A DNA stretch of 44,225 bases from an uncultured Sphingomonadales bacterium (GTDB lineage: Bacteria; Pseudomonadota; Alphaproteobacteria; Sphingomonadales; Sphingomonadaceae), in the NCBI GenBank assembly GCA_903834285.1, contig CAILIO010000305.1, positions 1 through 44,225 of the forward strand, given 5' to 3'. Positions 1 through 8,464 of this stretch are shown piece after piece. The notes under the pieces were generated by a model. The model was not told the origin of the DNA and did no database searches. It saw nothing but the letters and a program-made list of their open reading frames with translations. Position 1 is the first letter of the stretch. Every line of letters starts with the position of its first letter. The position numbers and the translations under genes were made by a program.

Positions 1-170
1 AGCGCTGCGAAACCCGGCGGCGCTTCTGCTTGCATGTGGCGAAGCAGCAGCTCGGTGCGCGACACGCCCAGCGCATGGGCCATCAGCAGTTCGGCATCGA
101 GCCGGGCCGTGTCGCTCGTCGCGGCAAGCTGCGCGGCGGCCTCGCGCAGGGTTTGCGCAATATCAGGCAT
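1..170 (-). CDS. prmC: Peptide chain release factor glutamine methyltransferase, N-terminal part (runs off the left edge)
   Basis: Only the first 56 or so codons are inside the window. The translation begins MPDIAQTLREAAAQLA and continues with RLDAELLMAHALG and a following RTELL, which is the helical N-terminal substrate-binding domain of PrmC/HemK. The family methylates the glutamine of the GGQ motif in release factors. Its position directly downstream of prfA, its substrate, supports the call. The methyltransferase domain with its NPPY motif lies outside the window. The start could also be the in-frame ATG two codons upstream (176). A 13-bp tandem duplication sits at the prfA-prmC junction and affects the spacing of stop and start. 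No clear Shine-Dalgarno sequence is visible, so translation is probably coupled to prfA. Confidence 0.85.
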   Translation of the reverse strand, partial: MPDIAQTLREAAAQLAATSDTARLDAELLMAHALGVSRTELLLRHMQAEAPPGFAA

Positions 171-191
171 GCGCATCAGGCATGCGCATCA
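166..191. repeat. 13-bp tandem duplication across the prfA stop / prmC start
   Basis: On the minus strand TGATGCGCATGCC occurs twice head to tail (191-179 and 178-166) and is followed by TGAT. The first copy contains the prfA stop overlapped by an ATG in the TGATG arrangement. The second copy contains the ATGs that are in frame with prmC. Because 13 is not a multiple of three, the ATG overlapping the prfA stop now opens only an eight-codon out-of-frame reading frame ending inside the prmC start region. Confidence 0.9.
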
Positions 192-1259
192 GGTATCCAG
201 GGCGGCAAGGCGCTTGACCTGATCCTCGGCGGTCAGCGCGTCGATCAGTTCGCCAAGGCCCGGCCCTTCGAGGATTTCGGGCAGGCGGTGCAAGGTCAGG
301 TTGATGCGATGGTCGGTCACGCGGCCTTGCGGGAAATTGTAGGTGCGGATGCGTTCGGAACGGTCGCCCGATCCGACCATGGCCTTGCGCGCCTCGGCCT
401 CCGCGCCGTGGGCTTCGGCGCGGCGCAAGTCATAGAGGCGCGTGCGCAGAACTTGCATCGCCTTGTCCTTGTTCTTGTGCTGGCTGCGCTGGTCCTGCTG
501 GATCACGACAAGCCCGGTGGGCAAGTGCGTCAGCCGTACCGCCGAATCGGTGGTGTTGACATGCTGGCCGCCTGCCCCGCTGGCGCGGTAGATGTCGATC
601 TTGATGTCGCCCGGCTCGATCTGCACATCGACTTCGTCCGGTTCGGGCAGCACGGCGACGGTGGCGGCGCTGGTGTGGATCCGCCCGCCGCTTTCGGTGA
701 CGGGCACGCGCTGCACGCGGTGGACGCCGCTTTCATACTTGAGCTTCGCGAACACACCGGTGCCCGCCACATTGGCAACGACTTCCTTGAAGCCGCCGAG
801 TTCGTTCGCATTGGCTGAGACCATCTCGACCTTCCAGCCCTGTTCGGCGGCAAAGCGTTCGTACATGCGGTAGAGATCGGCGGCGAAAAGGGCGGCCTCG
901 TCGCCCCCGGTGCCGGCGCGGATTTCTAGCATGGCCGGGCGGCTGTCGGCGCTGTCGCGCGGGAGCATGGTAATGGCGAGCGCGCGCTCAGCCTCGGGCA
1001 GCTCGGTCCGCAGATGCGCGATTTCCTCTTCGGCGAGGGCACGCATTTCCGGATCAGGGTCGCTGCTGGCCGTGAGCGAGGCGAGTTCGCCCCGCATCGT
1101 GCTGACATGCGCGGCGGCGCGGGCAACGGGCTCAAGCTCGGCATAATCCCGGCTCGCGGCAACAAACGCCGGGCCTTCCAGCGTGCCCGAAGCCAGCCGC
1201 GCTTCGAGCTCAGCGAAGCGGGCAGCAATCTGGGCGAGGCGGGTGTCGCTTACAGACAC
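189..1259 (-). CDS. prfA: Peptide chain release factor 1
   Basis: RF1 recognises UAA and UAG stop codons in the ribosomal A site and triggers peptide release. The GGQ catalytic motif is at about residues 230-232 within [13 protein letters not shown]. The codon-recognition PVT tripeptide is at about 186-188, which distinguishes RF1 from RF2 (SPF). Length from this start is 356 residues, normal for the family. I chose the GTG at 1259 because the product then begins [10 protein letters not shown] like relatives and GGAAGGA stands just upstream at Shine-Dalgarno distance; a TTG at 1274 is possible but lies in that purine stretch. prmC follows downstream, and hisS lies upstream across the GIY-YIG unit. 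Confidence 0.97.
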   Translation of the reverse strand: MSVSDTRLAQIAARFAELEARLASGTLEGPAFVAASRDYAELEPVARAAAHVSTMRGELASLTASSDPDPEMRALAEEEIAHLRTELPEAERALAITMLPRDSADSRPAMLEIRAGTGGDEAALFAADLYRMYERFAAEQGWKVEMVSANANELGGFKEVVANVAGTGVFAKLKYESGVHRVQRVPVTESGGRIHTSAATVAVLPEPDEVDVQIEPGDIKIDIYRASGAGGQHVNTTDSAVRLTHLPTGLVVIQQDQRSQHKNKDKAMQVLRTRLYDLRRAEAHGAEAEARKAMVGSGDRSERIRTYNFPQGRVTDHRINLTLHRLPEILEGPGLGELIDALTAEDQVKRLAALDT

Positions 1260-1278
1260 GACCCATCCTTCCAAACAC

Positions 1279-1309
1279 CGTCATGCTGAACTTGTTTCAG
1301 CATCCATCG
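1279..1309 (+). repeat. Left hairpin repeat flanking the GIY-YIG gene
   Basis: The element reads CCGTC, then an 8-bp stem ATGCTGAA / TTCAGCAT around the loop CTTGT, then CCATC. It lies 19 bp upstream of the GIY-YIG start. It is the inverted partner of the repeat at 1651-1681, with 27 of 31 positions identical. All four differences fall in the stem as two compensatory base-pair changes. Confidence 0.85.
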
Positions 1310-1327
1310 TGCCGCATTCTCGGTGGT

Positions 1328-1663
1328 ATGCTGGTCGAGAAGAACCCCTGCGTCTACATCCTCGCCAGCGGGCACTACGGCACGATCTATATCGGCGTGA
1401 CCTCGAACCTGATGCAACGGCTTGCACAACATCGCGAAGGTGTCACGCGCGGGTTCACCTCGCGTTACGCCGTCTACCACCTCGTTCACTTTGAGATGTT
1501 CGGCGACATGGAGCGCGCAATTGCCCGCGAAAAGCAGCTGAAAAACTGGAAGCGGCCGTGGAAGATCAATCTGATCAACGGCGTGAACCTGGAGTGGCGC
1601 GACCTTGCGGTAGGGCTGGGCTTCCCACCCCTTGCTCCGCGCGTGCGGAGAGATGGACCCTGA
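1328..1663 (+). CDS. Small GIY-YIG nuclease domain protein
   Basis: This is a 111-residue single-domain protein of the GIY-YIG superfamily (UPF0213/YhbQ-like size). The first signature strand is CVYIL and the second is IYIGVTS. They are followed by the conserved arginine region (LMQRLAQHREG) and the metal-binding glutamate in FEMFGDMERAIAREKQLKNW. These are the catalytic elements of GIY-YIG endonucleases. The start ATG at 1328 puts MLVEKNPCVYIL at the N-terminus; an ATG at 1283 lies inside the upstream hairpin repeat and is not favoured. The stop codon lies inside the downstream repeat. It is on the opposite strand to hisS and prfA, so it interrupts an otherwise co-directional translation-gene cluster. 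The DNA target is unknown. Mobility or repeat processing is my inference from the flanking inverted repeats. Confidence 0.85.
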   Translation: MLVEKNPCVYILASGHYGTIYIGVTSNLMQRLAQHREGVTRGFTSRYAVYHLVHFEMFGDMERAIAREKQLKNWKRPWKINLINGVNLEWRDLAVGLGFPPLAPRVRRDGP

Positions 1664-1681
1664 AACAAGTTCAGGGTGACG
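1651..1681 (-). repeat. Right hairpin repeat flanking the GIY-YIG gene
   Basis: Read on the minus strand the element is CCGTC, stem ACCCTGAA / TTCAGGGT around the loop CTTGT, then CCATC. Relative to the left copy the stem has C-G and C-G pairs in place of T-A and G-C. The nuclease stop codon TGA (1661-1663) is within the stem. The hairpin could also act as a transcript 3' end between the nuclease gene and the convergent hisS. Confidence 0.85.
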
Positions 1682-1716
1682 GACATTTGAGTTCGATGGA
1701 GAAGACATCGTTATTG

Positions 1717-3003
1717 TCACGAAAAATCGAAACCGTCGAGGACAGCTTGAACTGTTCCAGGCTCGAGAACTCCAGCCACAAGCACGCGATGACCACGGCC
1801 CGCCGCCCCATCTCGAATGTCTAGCGTTACAATCTCCGCAGGGTTCATCTTCCGTGCGCGATCGAACCGCTTGCGCGGGTTGCCTGTGACGACCAACTCG
1901 GTCGCAATTCCAGATCGCCGACACGCAGCGGCAAGTGCGGCTGCTTCCAAATCGAGTTCTGCGTTTTCCGAGACTATAGCAAGTGGCAGGACCTCTGTTT
2001 TCTTGGCCTCTGCCGCTTCAACAAGCATCGCCAGCCGCTCGATCCCCGCCGCCCAGCCGACCGCAGGCGTGTGCGGGCCGCCGAGCGCCTCGATCAAGCC
2101 ATCATAACGCCCGCCGCCAAGCACGGTGCCTTGTGCGCCGAGGCGGTCGGTGACGAATTCGAACGCAGTGTGGCGATAATAGTCCAGCCCGCGTACCAGC
2201 GCCGGGGCGCGTGTCCAGGCGACGCCAGCGGCATCGAGCCCGCCCGTCACCCGCGCGAAGAAGTCCTGGGCTTCGGCCGAAAGGAATGCGTCGATCATCG
2301 GCGCGTTCGCCGTGAAAACCTTGTCGCGCGGGTCCTTGCTGTCGAGGATGCGCAGCGGGTTCTTCTCGAGCCGCTCCTGCGAATCCTCGGAAAGGTCGCC
2401 TTTCACCGCGCGGAAGTAGTCGATCAGCGCGGCGCGCCAGGCCTCGCGGCTGGGCGCATCGCCCAGCGTGTTGAGGTGCAAGGTCACGCCTTCCGAGATG
2501 CCCAGCTCGCGGACGATCTGGTCTGCCATGACCAGCAGCTCGACATCAGCCTGCGCTTCGGCAGCACCGATGATCTCGGCGTCGATCTGGTGGAACTGGC
2601 GGTAGCGACCCTTCTGCGGGCGTTCGTAGCGGAACAGCGGCCCGTGCGTTGCGAGCTTGAGCGGCGCGTGCTGCTGCCAGCCATTGGTGAGGTAGGCGCG
2701 CGCGATGCCGGCGGTGAACTCGGGGCGAAGGGTGAGCGATTCGCCGCCGCGATCCTCGAAGCTGTACATTTCCTTGGAGACGACGTCGGTCGTCTCGCCC
2801 AGACTGCGGCTGAACACCGCAGTCTTTTCGAACACCGGCATTTCGGCGCGGCGGAAGCGGTAAAGCCGGCGCACGCGTTCGAAGGTTTCGACCACGAAGG
2901 CAAAGGCTTCGGCATCGGCGCCGAAGATGTCCTGCGTGCCGCGGATCGCCTGCGGCGTCGTGGGGGCGGACTTGGGGGCTGGCTGGGGGGGTTCGCTGCT
3001 CAT
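1717..3003 (-). CDS. hisS: Histidyl-tRNA synthetase
   Basis: This class II synthetase charges tRNA-His. The N-terminal RGTQDIFG (21-28) matches the family's typical start motif. Motif 2 is [16 protein letters not shown] (124-139). The histidine-specific signatures [13 protein letters not shown] (from 271) and GGGRYDGL (296-303) are intact, followed by a C-terminal anticodon-binding domain. The length of 428 residues is typical. The ATG at 3003 gives an N-terminal proline/alanine-rich tail before the conserved part. The reading frame stays open upstream as far as 5010, but that part is antisense to the M61 gene. hisS is divergent from the M61 peptidase gene across 117 bp. Confidence 0.97.
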   Translation of the reverse strand: MSSEPPQPAPKSAPTTPQAIRGTQDIFGADAEAFAFVVETFERVRRLYRFRRAEMPVFEKTAVFSRSLGETTDVVSKEMYSFEDRGGESLTLRPEFTAGIARAYLTNGWQQHAPLKLATHGPLFRYERPQKGRYRQFHQIDAEIIGAAEAQADVELLVMADQIVRELGISEGVTLHLNTLGDAPSREAWRAALIDYFRAVKGDLSEDSQERLEKNPLRILDSKDPRDKVFTANAPMIDAFLSAEAQDFFARVTGGLDAAGVAWTRAPALVRGLDYYRHTAFEFVTDRLGAQGTVLGGGRYDGLIEALGGPHTPAVGWAAGIERLAMLVEAAEAKKTEVLPLAIVSENAELDLEAAALAAACRRSGIATELVVTGNPRKRFDRARKMNPAEIVTLDIRDGAAGRGHRVLVAGVLEPGTVQAVLDGFDFS

Positions 3004-3120
3004 TGCGCCTGCGCGATTAGCGCCAATGCGGGCGCGGGGAAAGGGGCGGGGCAATTGCGCCATGCTGCCCTCTTGGTGAGGCCGGTTGCAGTCGGCAAAG
3101 CTTCGCGCCATGAAGCGGCG

Positions 3121-5124
3121 ATGCTCACCACGCCCAAGCGGCCTTCGCGCCCCGCCACCCTGCGCCCTGTTCTCGCCCTGATCGCAGCGCTCCTTGCCAC
3201 TTCTGCCCCCGCCTTTGCGCAGATCCAGCCACCCGCGAACACGCGGCCGATGGCAGTGCCGATCACGCAGACCATCCCCGACGCCGAGGACAAGCCGTTT
3301 CCCGGCACGGTCCAGCTCGCGATCGATGCCAGCGACACAACGACGGGCGCCTACCGCGTGACCGAGACGATCCCGCTGCCCGCGGGCCTTTCGAAGCTGA
3401 CCCTGCTCTATCCCAAGTGGCTCCCCGGCAACCACTCGGACGAAGGCCCGCTCGCCGAACTCGTCGACGTGCGTTTCTTTGCCGGCGGCAAGCCGCTGAC
3501 CTGGACCCGCGATCCGGTCGATGTCTATGCGTTCCATGTCGACCTGCCGGCGGGCGCGACCGAGCTGACCGCAAAGTTCATCCACACCTCGCCGCTGCGT
3601 GAAAGCGAGGGGCGCATCACGGTGACGCGCGAAATGCTCAACCTGCAGTGGGAGAAGATGAGCCTCTATCCCGCCGGGTATTACGTTCGCCAGATCAATG
3701 TGAAGCCGACCGTCACCGTCCCGGCGGGCTGGCAGGTCTTCACCGCGCTCGATGGCAAGGCCGCGCAGGGCAATGTCGTGACCTGGGACGTTTCCGACTA
3801 CGAGACGCTGGTCGATTCGCCGATTTTCGCGGGCGTCTATGCCGACCGCCATGACCTCGGCAAAGGCGTCTACCTCGATCTCGTCGCGGACAAGCCCGAA
3901 CTGCTCAAGATCGCGCCCGAGAACCTCGCGACTTATCGCAACCTCGTCGACGAGGCGCTGCTGGCCTACGGCGCGAAGCACTTCGATCACTATGATCTGC
4001 TGCTGGCGCTTACCGACCGCATGGGCGGCATCGGGCTTGAGCATCACCGTTCGAGCGAAAACCAGTACGAGCCCCGCACACTGGTCGACTGGACGGCGGG
4101 CGACTGGGACCGCAACGTGATCGCACACGAGTTCTCGCATTCGTGGGATGGCAAGTTCCGCCGCCCCGCCAAGCTGTGGACGCCCGATTACCGCGTGCCG
4201 ATGCAGGACAACCTGCTGTGGGTCTACGAAGGGCAGAACCAGTTCTGGGGCCTCGTGCTTGCCGCGCGCTCGGGCGTGCAGAGCAAGGAGCAGGTGCTTG
4301 GCCAGTTTGCCAACTATGCCGGGTCCTTCACTCAGTACCCCGGGCGCGAGTGGCGTTCGGTCGAGGATACCACGCACGATCCCATCATCGCCAACCGCAA
4401 GCCCAAGCCGTTCTCCTCGCTCGCGCGGAACGAGGAATACTACACCGAAGGCGCGCTGATCTGGCTCGAGGCCGAGGCAATCATCCGCGAGGGGACCAGC
4501 GGCAAGAAGGGCATGGACGATTTCGCCAAGGCCTTCTTCGGTATCAAGGATGGCGATTGGGGCGTGGTGACTTACGACTTGCCCGATGTGATCCAGACGC
4601 TGAACGGCGTCTACCCCTACGACTGGGCCAGCTTCATCAAGACCCGCATCCAGACTGCCGGCCAGCCCTCGCCGCTCGGCGGGATCGAGCGCGGCGGCTA
4701 CACGCTGGCATGGAAGGAAGAGCCCAATCCCTATGATAAGGCGCGGATGACGTCGGCGAAGTACATTTCGCTCAACCACTCGATCGGCCTTGCTATCGAC
4801 AACGACGGCAAGGTGACCGGCAGCCGCTGGGATGGCCCCGGCTTCAAGGCCGGGATCGTGACGGGCACGCAGATCGTCTCGGTCAACGGCAAGACTTACG
4901 ATCAGGAAACGATCAAGGCCGCAATCACCGCCGCCAAGGGCACCACCGCGCCAATCGAACTGATCGTCAAGCGCGACGATACGGTTCGCACGGTCCAGGT
5001 GTCCTATCACGACGGGCTGCGCTGGCCGTGGCTGGAGCGCGCCGCGCCGGGCACCGCGCCCACCGGGCTAGACAAGCTGCTGGCGCCGCGCTCGCTCGCG
5101 GCCAAGCCTGCCGCGAAGAAGTAA
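3121..5124 (+). CDS. Secreted M61 family metallopeptidase with PDZ domain
   Basis: M61 peptidases (glycyl aminopeptidase type) are zinc enzymes. An N-terminal signal peptide ends near APAFA-Q, so the product is exported to the periplasm or beyond. The zinc motif HEFSH is at residues 336-340, preceded by [12 protein letters not shown], a typical M61 stretch. An M61 N-terminal beta domain occupies roughly 50-220, and a PDZ-like domain lies near the C-terminus (about 560-630, with [19 protein letters not shown]). The 667-residue length fits multi-domain family members. The ATG at 3121 is the start that places the signal peptide at the N-terminus. The DUF1345 gene follows after 1 bp, so the two are likely co-transcribed. 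Substrate is unknown. Confidence 0.92.
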   Translation: MLTTPKRPSRPATLRPVLALIAALLATSAPAFAQIQPPANTRPMAVPITQTIPDAEDKPFPGTVQLAIDASDTTTGAYRVTETIPLPAGLSKLTLLYPKWLPGNHSDEGPLAELVDVRFFAGGKPLTWTRDPVDVYAFHVDLPAGATELTAKFIHTSPLRESEGRITVTREMLNLQWEKMSLYPAGYYVRQINVKPTVTVPAGWQVFTALDGKAAQGNVVTWDVSDYETLVDSPIFAGVYADRHDLGKGVYLDLVADKPELLKIAPENLATYRNLVDEALLAYGAKHFDHYDLLLALTDRMGGIGLEHHRSSENQYEPRTLVDWTAGDWDRNVIAHEFSHSWDGKFRRPAKLWTPDYRVPMQDNLLWVYEGQNQFWGLVLAARSGVQSKEQVLGQFANYAGSFTQYPGREWRSVEDTTHDPIIANRKPKPFSSLARNEEYYTEGALIWLEAEAIIREGTSGKKGMDDFAKAFFGIKDGDWGVVTYDLPDVIQTLNGVYPYDWASFIKTRIQTAGQPSPLGGIERGGYTLAWKEEPNPYDKARMTSAKYISLNHSIGLAIDNDGKVTGSRWDGPGFKAGIVTGTQIVSVNGKTYDQETIKAAITAAKGTTAPIELIVKRDDTVRTVQVSYHDGLRWPWLERAAPGTAPTGLDKLLAPRSLAAKPAAKK

Positions 5125-5125
5125 C

Positions 5126-5812
5126 GTGGAAAGCGGCGGCGGCGGCGGCACTGACCGGTCCGGACTGCGGTTCGGCCAACGCTTCGCGCCGCCGCGCTTC
5201 GTACTCTTCCTTGTGTTGCTGATTGCGGGGGCTGCCGCGCGCTGGTGGATGACCGGCTATCACAGTCCAGCGGACGCGCTGGTGGTGGGTTTCGATTTCG
5301 CGGTCGCGGGCTTCCTCGTCTCGCTCGTGCCGCTGCTGCGCGCATGCGACATGGCGACCATGCGGCGGCATTCGGAGGAGAATGACGCCAATCGCACCGT
5401 CGTGCTCGGTATCAGCACGCTGATCACGCTGGTGGTCATGGCGGCGATTGCGGGGGAGTTGCCCGCCGCCAAGCATGGCGAGCCCGGCGCGCTGCTGCGC
5501 GTCATCCTCACGCTGCTGCTGACCTGGCTCTTTGCCAACGTGGTCTATGCATTGCACTACGCGCACGAGTATTACCGGCCGGGCGTGGTGCCCGGCGAGG
5601 ACGCTGGCGGCCTCGAGTTTCCCGGTAGCGGACATCCGGATTACTTCGACTTTGCCTATTTCTCGCTCACGCTTGGCATGACGTTCCAGACCTCGGACGT
5701 GGAGATTTCCTCGCGCCTGATTCGCCGGATCGTGACCGCGCATTCGTTCGCGGCCTTCGTGTTCAATATCGGGGTGATCGCCTTCACCATCAACGGGCTC
5801 GGCGGGATATAA
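5126..5812 (+). CDS. DUF1345 family integral membrane protein
   Basis: This 228-residue protein has about five hydrophobic segments: FVLFLVLLIAGAAARWW, a second near ALVVGFDFAVAGFLVSL, VVLGISTLITLVVMAAIAG, ILTLLLTWLFANVVYALHY and a C-terminal one ending in NGLGGI. The conserved block HPDYFDFAYFSLTLGMTFQ and the following TSDVEISS is characteristic of DUF1345. No enzymatic function is known for the family. The GTG start at 5126 is 1 bp after the M61 stop and no earlier in-frame start fits, so translation is probably coupled. The N-terminal ESGGGGG tract is low-complexity cytoplasmic sequence. Confidence 0.85.
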   Translation: MESGGGGGTDRSGLRFGQRFAPPRFVLFLVLLIAGAAARWWMTGYHSPADALVVGFDFAVAGFLVSLVPLLRACDMATMRRHSEENDANRTVVLGISTLITLVVMAAIAGELPAAKHGEPGALLRVILTLLLTWLFANVVYALHYAHEYYRPGVVPGEDAGGLEFPGSGHPDYFDFAYFSLTLGMTFQTSDVEISSRLIRRIVTAHSFAAFVFNIGVIAFTINGLGGI

Positions 5813-5918
5813 GGCACGTTATCCCGGTGGCCCGTCACGTTCATGTTGCGGCGCACAACGCGCGGCGCTAGAGGCTCGTCACGTTACCAACGCCACTCCG
5901 GCCCAGCGAAGGCATCCC

Positions 5919-6452
5919 ATGCGCATCGACATGATCCCTACCGGTGAAAATCCGCCCGAGACGCTTAACGTGGTCATCGAAGTGCCGGTTGGCGGCGAGC
6001 CGGTGAAGTACGAGTTCGACAAGGCCTCAGGCGCGCTTTTCGTCGACCGCATCCTGCACACGCCGATGCGCTATCCCGCCAACTACGGCTTCGTGCCGCA
6101 CACGCTTTCGCCCGATGGCGACCCGCTCGATGCGCTGGTGATCGCGCGCTCGCCCTTCGTGCCCGGCTCGGTCGTGCGCGTGCGGCCGATTGCTGTGCTC
6201 AACCTTGAAGACGAGCATGGCGGCGACGAGAAGCTCGTCTGCGTGCCCGATGACAAGACCTTCCCCTACTACCGCGACGTCGCCGAGAAGAGCGACCTGC
6301 CCGAGATCGTGCTCCAGCAGATCGAGCACTTCTTCACCCACTACAAGGACCTGGAAAAGGAAAAGTGGGTCCGCGTGGGCAAGTGGGGCGGCGCCGAGGA
6401 TGCCAAGCGCATCACGCTCGAAGCCATCGAGCGCGCCAAGACCGCGAAGTAA
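5919..6452 (+). CDS. ppa: Inorganic pyrophosphatase
   Basis: This soluble family I pyrophosphatase hydrolyses PPi to phosphate and drives biosynthetic reactions forward. It has 177 residues, normal for bacterial PPases. Conserved blocks seen are VVIEVPVGGEPVKYEFDK, RYPANYGFVPHT, and DGDPLDALVI with its metal-binding aspartates, and later KTFPYYRDV. The ATG at 5919 is preceded by GAAGG at a suitable distance. About 106 bp separate it from the DUF1345 gene, so it probably has its own promoter. It converges with pmbA, the two stops being 27 bp apart with a hairpin between them. Confidence 0.97.
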   Translation: MRIDMIPTGENPPETLNVVIEVPVGGEPVKYEFDKASGALFVDRILHTPMRYPANYGFVPHTLSPDGDPLDALVIARSPFVPGSVVRVRPIAVLNLEDEHGGDEKLVCVPDDKTFPYYRDVAEKSDLPEIVLQQIEHFFTHYKDLEKEKWVRVGKWGGAEDAKRITLEAIERAKTAK

Positions 6453-6461
6453 GCTGCGGGC

Positions 6462-6481
6462 GAGGGCGCTGCGGCGCCCTC
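6462..6481. terminator. Hairpin between convergent ppa and pmbA
   Basis: GAGGGCGC pairs with GCGCCCTC around a TGCG tetraloop. It lies directly after the ppa stop and overlaps the last bases of pmbA. There is no T-tract, so termination is inferred from the position between converging genes. Confidence 0.6.
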
Positions 6482-7826
6482 AATCCCCTGCGACGCTGAG
6501 GCCGTCGATCCTGAGCGTGGGCACATCGATCCCGCGCCAGGTCTCGAGATCGTCCGCCGCGACAAGCCGGGCGAACATGTCGATCAAATTGCCCGCCACG
6601 GTAAACTCGGCAATCGGTCCGGCGAGTTCGCCGCCCGCGATGCGATAGCCCGAGGCGCCGCGGCTGTAGTCGCCGGTCACGCCGTTGACGCCGTGGCCGA
6701 TCAGTTCGGTCACGTATATCCCGTCGGCGATATCTTCGATCAGCGCGGCGCGGCTCACCGAACCCGGCTGAAGCACGAGATTGCCCGCAGTGACATGCGG
6801 CGCGCCCGATCCCCCGCGCGAGGCATGGCCGGTGGGCGCGGCGCCGAGCTGACGCGCGGCGGCGGAGTCCATCAGCCAGCCGGTGAGGCAGCCCTTTTCG
6901 ACTAGGTTGCGAGGGCCGGTGGGCAGGCCTTCGCCATCGAACGGGCGCGAGCGGGGGCCGCGCAGACGCCGCGGGTCTTCGCTGATGGTGATCGCGGAAT
7001 CGAAGATCTGCGCGCCCTCCTTGTCGAGCAGGAAGCTCGCGCGGCGGGCGATGGCCGAACCCGACATCGCGCCAAGCAGGTGGCCGATCAGTGAACTGCC
7101 GACGCGCGGATCGAACACGATTGGATAAGTCCCGCTCTTCACCCGGCCCGGATTGACGCGGGCGACGGTACGGGTCCCTGCCTCGTGGCCGATCTCGGCA
7201 GGCGAGAGCAGGTCGGCCAAGTGGCGCGCGTTGCGCCACGAATAATCGCGCTGCATCCCGCTGTCAGTCCCGGCCAGCACGCTGGCTGAACGGCCGTGGC
7301 TGGTCACGGCATAAGCGCCGCTGAAGCCGTGGCTGGTGGAAAGCGCGACCACGCCGCGCCCCGCGCTGGCGCTGCCACCTTCGCTGTTGGTGACGCCGGG
7401 CACCGCGCGTGCGGCGTCCTCGGCTTCTTCCGCCCAGTGTCGCAGCGTCTGCGGATCGGGTTCGTCCGCATCGACGAGATCGAGATCGATCACGCCGGTG
7501 CGCAGCAGGAGCTCTTCCGGAGCGAGGCCGGCAAACTTGTCGGCCGGTGCGGCGCGGGCCATGGCGACCGCACGGCTGGCGAGTTCATCGAGCGCGCTGT
7601 CGCCAAGGTCGGTCGAGCCGATCGAGGCCGAAGCACCGCCCACGAAAACGCGCAGGCCGATATGTTCGGATTCGGAGCGCTCGACATCCTCGAGCGCGCC
7701 AAGGCGGACCGAGACCGCCTCCGACGAGTCGGCGATGTAGACCGCATCGCCGGCCTCGGCTCCGGCCTTCAGTGCGCGCTCGATCAGCGCGTGGCAGCGC
7801 TCCTGCGCCTCTTGGGGGGAAAGCAT
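6480..7826 (-). CDS. pmbA: PmbA/TldE family metallopeptidase-like protein
   Basis: PmbA (TldE) partners TldD in the TldD/TldE peptidase that degrades or matures peptides and was first linked to DNA gyrase modulation. The 448-residue length matches PmbA. The central GTYPIVFDPRVGSSLIGHL and the C-terminal GVNGVTGDYSRGASGYRI and FTVAGNL blocks are family hallmarks. The zinc-binding HExxxH motif of TldD is absent, as expected for the non-catalytic TldE-like member. The ATG at 7826 gives MLSPQEAQERCHAL, aligned with relatives; upstream in-frame codons are not convincing. No tldD is present in the window. Confidence 0.92.
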   Translation of the reverse strand: MLSPQEAQERCHALIERALKAGAEAGDAVYIADSSEAVSVRLGALEDVERSESEHIGLRVFVGGASASIGSTDLGDSALDELASRAVAMARAAPADKFAGLAPEELLLRTGVIDLDLVDADEPDPQTLRHWAEEAEDAARAVPGVTNSEGGSASAGRGVVALSTSHGFSGAYAVTSHGRSASVLAGTDSGMQRDYSWRNARHLADLLSPAEIGHEAGTRTVARVNPGRVKSGTYPIVFDPRVGSSLIGHLLGAMSGSAIARRASFLLDKEGAQIFDSAITISEDPRRLRGPRSRPFDGEGLPTGPRNLVEKGCLTGWLMDSAAARQLGAAPTGHASRGGSGAPHVTAGNLVLQPGSVSRAALIEDIADGIYVTELIGHGVNGVTGDYSRGASGYRIAGGELAGPIAEFTVAGNLIDMFARLVAADDLETWRGIDVPTLRIDGLSVAGD

Positions 7827-7895
7827 CGGGGAAACGGGCCTTTCAAGCGGACTGACGTCAGGCCCTGCATATAGGCGCCGCCGCGCGGCGGGCAA

Positions 7896-8279
7896 TCAGT
7901 TCAGCGAGACGAGCACCCGGAACACGGCGGCGAGCAGAAACGGCAGGCCGATCGCGACCGCCCATGTCGCCAGCTGATCGCGCCGGAAGCTGGCGCGCAG
8001 CGCGGGATCGGCGGCTTCGGCATCGCCCAGCGTTTCCCAGCGGCGCTCGAAATGGCGGAACATCGGGATGACCCCGGCGACGAGCACGACCAGCGCGATC
8101 ATCGGCAGCATCGAGCCGCCGGTACCTTCGAGGGTGCGCAAGGTCACGAAGATCTGGAGGCTGGTGTAGACGAGCAGGCTGTAGGCGACCGTGTCGCTCA
8201 TCCGCTTGCGCCAATCGAGTGCGTGGCCCTGCATGGTTTTGCCTTCGCGTACCAGATCCGCCGCAATGCCCTTGCGCAT
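7896..8279 (-). CDS. Small membrane protein of unknown function
   Basis: I do not recognise this 127-residue protein. It has a short basic N-terminus (RKGIAADLVREGK), then three predicted membrane segments near residues 31-50, 57-74 and 105-124. A charged loop (RHFERRWETLGDAEAADPA) lies between the second and third. It is co-directional with pmbA and ends 69 bp upstream of it, so they may share a transcript. It is divergent from lptB. A later ATG at codon 16 is an alternative start. Confidence 0.7.
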   Translation of the reverse strand: MRKGIAADLVREGKTMQGHALDWRKRMSDTVAYSLLVYTSLQIFVTLRTLEGTGGSMLPMIALVVLVAGVIPMFRHFERRWETLGDAEAADPALRASFRRDQLATWAVAIGLPFLLAAVFRVLVSLN

Positions 8280-8464
8280 CGGTTGTGCCCCCGTACTTGC
8301 CTCTCCGCCGGGAGTAGAACACGCCTTTCGTTCTGTTTCAAGCGCTGCAACATTACGGGCCCCCGATCATCGCGCATCTGGCGGCTCGCCATGCATAAAT
8401 CCTGCCAAAGGCGTGCAGACGGGCTTTGCCCGCGCTGCGGACCGGGCTATGGACCAAGTCGATT

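Noticed and set aside
1283..1327. Earlier ATG (1283) as the start of the GIY-YIG gene
   Set aside because: The ATG lies within the hairpin repeat and would add a repeat-derived peptide before the conserved domain; 1328 gives a normal N-terminus.
3004..5010. Minus-strand open frame continuing upstream of hisS as one very long protein
   Set aside because: It is antisense to the M61 gene, which has signal peptide, HEFSH motif and PDZ domain. The extension is arginine/leucine-rich with no domain, as expected in high-GC DNA. hisS starts normally at 3003.
7896..8279. The 127-residue membrane protein as part of the LPS export system
   Set aside because: It is next to lptB but divergent, and resembles neither LptA nor LptC; no functional link can be supported.
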